From Paludibacter sp. (GTDB lineage Bacteria; Bacteroidota; Bacteroidia; Bacteroidales; Paludibacteraceae), in contig JAQTTH010000008.1 of the NCBI GenBank assembly GCA_028710895.1, positions 160,878 through 224,877 on the forward strand: 64,000 nucleotides of DNA. Direction: 5' to 3'. The notes under the pieces are model-generated. The model worked only from the letters and a program-made list of their open reading frames with translations, did not search any database and had not been told where the DNA came from. Positions 62,177 to 64,000 of the stretch are shown in pieces (the stretch's first letter is position 1; each line of letters opens with the position of its first letter). The position numbers were made by a program, and so were the translations under genes.

Positions 62177-63127
62177 CTATTCAAACAATGAAGCTACAAA
62201 CTCATTACGGTCAAAAACCTGTAAATGCTCCATCCCTTCGCCTAACCCAATATATTTTACAGGGATTTTAAACTGATCGGAAATTCCAATAACAACGCCA
62301 CCCTTAGCAGTTCCATCTAATTTAGTTATTGCCAATGCAGTTACATCTGTAGCTTTCGTAAATTGTTTAGCCTGTTCAAATGCATTTTGTCCGGTTGAGC
62401 CATCAAGGACCAATAACACTTCATGAGGCGCAGCGGGCACCACCTTTTGCATCACATTCTTGATTTTAGTCAACTCATTCATCAGATTGATTTTATTATG
62501 CAACCTTCCGGCAGTATCAATAATCACCACATCGGCATCATTTGCTTTTGCCGAGGCAATAGTATCGTAAGCCACCGAAGCCGGGTCTGCACCCATTTTT
62601 TGTTTAATTACCGGTACTCCAGCTCGCTCTCCCCAAATAACCAATTGATCGACTGCAGCCGCCCGAAATGTATCAGCAGCACCCAGATAAACCTTCTTAC
62701 CAGCCTTTGTAAACTGATAAGCCAACTTCCCAATCGTGGTGGTCTTTCCTACTCCATTTACTCCAACTACCATTATTACATATGGTTTTGTCGGTAAGGC
62801 TGAATCAAAGTCTATTGGTGAATCCGAATTATTTTCAGCCAGCAACGAAGCTATTTCATCTTTCAGAATTGTATTCAGTTCGGTCGTGTTCACATATTTA
62901 TCCTGTGCTACACGCTTTTCAATTCGTTCTATAATCCGCAGAGTAGTTTCAACACCTACATCCGACGTAATCAACACTTCTTCCAGATTATCAAGCACCT
63001 CATCATCAACCTTCGATTTTCCGGCAACAGCACGCGTCAACTTTGAAAAAACGCTTTCTTTGGTTTTAGCCAACCCCTGATCAAGTGTTTCCTTTTTCTC
63101 TTTATTAAAGAAATTAAATAAACCCAT
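62177..63127 (-). CDS. ftsY: Signal recognition particle receptor FtsY
   Basis: A 316-residue SRP GTPase: N domain, then G1 GVNGVGKTTTIGKL (122-135), DTFRAAAVDQL, G3 DTAGRLHNKINLMNEL, G4 TKLDGTAKGG and the closing KYIGLGEGMEHLQVFD. It lacks the long acidic A domain of E. coli FtsY, as usual in Bacteroidota. It has its own promoter after the terminator of the ribosomal-protein operon. Confidence 0.95.
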   Translation of the reverse strand: MGLFNFFNKEKKETLDQGLAKTKESVFSKLTRAVAGKSKVDDEVLDNLEEVLITSDVGVETTLRIIERIEKRVAQDKYVNTTELNTILKDEIASLLAENNSDSPIDFDSALPTKPYVIMVVGVNGVGKTTTIGKLAYQFTKAGKKVYLGAADTFRAAAVDQLVIWGERAGVPVIKQKMGADPASVAYDTIASAKANDADVVIIDTAGRLHNKINLMNELTKIKNVMQKVVPAAPHEVLLVLDGSTGQNAFEQAKQFTKATDVTALAITKLDGTAKGGVVIGISDQFKIPVKYIGLGEGMEHLQVFDRNEFVASLFE

Positions 63128-63226
63128 TTCTATTTACTATTTAAAAAATTTACGACTTACAATCAAATTTTCATGTATTGAATTGTAAATTGGCATGTTA
63201 GCATCTATAGCTCTAAATGTAACTTA

Positions 63227-63234
63227 CAAAATTA
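63227..63234 (-). promoter_or_regulatory. Promoter -7 element of ftsY
   Basis: TAATTTTG on the minus strand fits TAnnTTTG. TTTG (63257-63260) lies 22 bases upstream. The ftsY leader would be ~95 nt. Confidence 0.55.
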
Positions 63235-63263
63235 AGGCTTTTTTTTGAGTATACGGCAAAAAA

Positions 63264-63293
63264 AATCCTCTCATTTCTATTAATGAGAGGATT
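63264..63293 (-). terminator. Intrinsic terminator of the rpmB-rpmG-DUF4295 operon
   Basis: AATCCTCTCATT (63264-63275) pairs with AATGAGAGGATT (63282-63293) around a 6-nt loop. An A run at 63258-63265 gives the minus-strand T tail. Confidence 0.9.
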
Positions 63294-63320
63294 CTTTCTG
63301 TTTTTTGTAACGAAGTATTA

Positions 63321-63473
63321 TTATTTAGTAAAATAATCTTTCACTTTATCGTTATGAACAATTTCTTCCTGGAACATATACGCACCGGTCTTAGGTGATT
63401 TCACCATTTTGATAACCTTTGCAAATGCACGACCTTCACCTTTTTGGAGAGATGCTACCGCTTTTTTAGCCAT
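63321..63473 (-). CDS. DUF4295 family small protein
   Basis: A 50-residue basic protein read directly from the DNA: it starts MAKKAVASLQKGEGRAFAKV, continues KMVKSPKTGAYMFQEEI and ends KVKDYFTK. DUF4295 proteins are found in Bacteroidota directly after rpmB and rpmG, as here (9 bases after rpmG), and probably belong to the ribosome. The KxGEGRAFAKVIKMVKSPKT segment is the conserved core. Confidence 0.88.
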   Translation of the reverse strand: MAKKAVASLQKGEGRAFAKVIKMVKSPKTGAYMFQEEIVHNDKVKDYFTK

Positions 63474-63482
63474 GATTCAATA

Positions 63483-63671
63483 TTATTTAATTTCTTTATG
63501 AACTGTTACTTTTTTCAAGATAGGGTTGTATTTCTTCAACTCCATACGTGCCGGTGTGTTTTTTCTGTTTTTCACAGTAATATAACGTGAAGTTCCGGGC
63601 ATTCCACTTTCTTTATGCTCTGTGCACTCCAAAATCACTTGGATTCTTGCTTCTTTCGACTTTTTTGCCAT
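63483..63671 (-). CDS. rpmG: 50S ribosomal protein L33
   Basis: A 62-residue L33: [40 protein letters not shown] and the end [15 protein letters not shown]. Only one Cys of the Zn-ribbon pairs is present, the zinc-independent (C-) form. It lies 19 bases after rpmB, as in other Bacteroidota. Confidence 0.95.
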   Translation of the reverse strand: MAKKSKEARIQVILECTEHKESGMPGTSRYITVKNRKNTPARMELKKYNPILKKVTVHKEIK

Positions 63672-63690
63672 GGTGTAATTCTCCTACTAA

Positions 63691-63930
63691 TTATGCGTAT
63701 AAATACCCTTTTTCTGACGCTTTTTTGATGGCAGCATCCAATCCAATTTTGTTAATGGTACGTAATCCATTAGCGGATACGTTTAAGCTAATCCAGGTAT
63801 CTTGCTCAACCCAATAGAATTTCTTTGTAAACAGGTTCACATCAAAGGTTCTTTTGGTACGGCGTTTTGAGTGTGATACGTTGTTTCCTACCATTGCTTT
63901 TTTACCGGTAATCTGACAAATTTTTGACAT
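63691..63930 (-). CDS. rpmB: 50S ribosomal protein L28
   Basis: A 79-residue L28: [40 protein letters not shown] and the C-terminal [16 protein letters not shown]. It is the first gene of the rpmB-rpmG-DUF4295 operon, behind a promoter at the right edge of the window. Confidence 0.95.
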   Translation of the reverse strand: MSKICQITGKKAMVGNNVSHSKRRTKRTFDVNLFTKKFYWVEQDTWISLNVSANGLRTINKIGLDAAIKKASEKGYLYA

Positions 63931-63975
63931 TTCTATATCTTTTTATTGTTTACATTTTTTCTCAAAAACAGTGTG

Positions 63976-63983
63976 CAAAAGTA
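63976..63983 (-). promoter_or_regulatory. Promoter -7 element of rpmB
   Basis: TACTTTTG on the minus strand matches TAnnTTTG, giving a leader of roughly 40 nt. The -33 element would lie at or beyond the window edge. Confidence 0.6.
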
Positions 63984-64000
63984 CACTATATTTTTCATTT

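Overview
The window looks like a chromosomal segment of a Bacteroidota bacterium, most likely Bacteroidales and perhaps near Paludibacter. Evidence: AT-rich DNA, TAnnTTTG-type -7 promoter elements, a SusC/SusD system, two type IX secretion (T9SS) C-terminal sorting domains, the Bat (aerotolerance) operon, and the rpmB-rpmG-DUF4295-ftsY order typical of the phylum. No tRNA, rRNA, CRISPR array, replication origin or complete insertion sequence was seen.

1-956: 3' end of a T9SS-exported, autotransporter-repeat-like surface protein, closed by a bidirectional terminator. 1046-11636 (minus strand): a surface-polysaccharide block with a DUF354/deacetylase fusion, a DUF354 paralogue, a FemAB-like acyltransferase, a methyltransferase, GT4, GT4 and GT2 glycosyltransferases, an ArnT-like membrane protein and an upstream LuxR-type regulator. 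Dispersed repeats invade both its intergenic DNA and its reading frames.

11637-13326: a non-coding kilobase that ends in an array of 13 units of exactly 21 bp, followed by a small fibronectin-III gene broken by a one-base slip in an A8 run.

13448-32277 (minus): an ABC-transporter-dependent O-antigen or capsule cluster. Transcription starts at wzm, passes a GxxExxY gene and wzt, and continues through glycosyltransferases, two PLP enzymes, WbqC (with a G10 tract), a GNAT, AsnB, methyltransferases, a GT11 fucosyltransferase and an O-acyltransferase.

32551-46833: a glycan utilisation locus holding a secreted triple E-set protein, GH30, SusE/F-like surface protein, SusD, SusC, GH3, a divergent NUDIX winged-helix regulator and a second GH30 with a T9SS tail. 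The gene set matches known beta-1,6-glucan loci. A 13-bp palindrome, GTGTCWWAWACAC, recurs upstream of the three transcription units and of the regulator. At two of them it sits at the same distance from a well-formed promoter, so a NUDIX-controlled regulon is the best candidate here for a new system.

47062-64000: housekeeping genes. These are a SemiSWEET sugar transporter, mtaB, hisF, a PAP2 phosphatase, the complete moxR-DUF58-batA-batB-batC-batD-batE operon, two HU-type proteins (one fused to a membrane/LysM-like tail), rimO, ftsY, a DUF4295 gene missed by length cut-offs, rpmG and rpmB.
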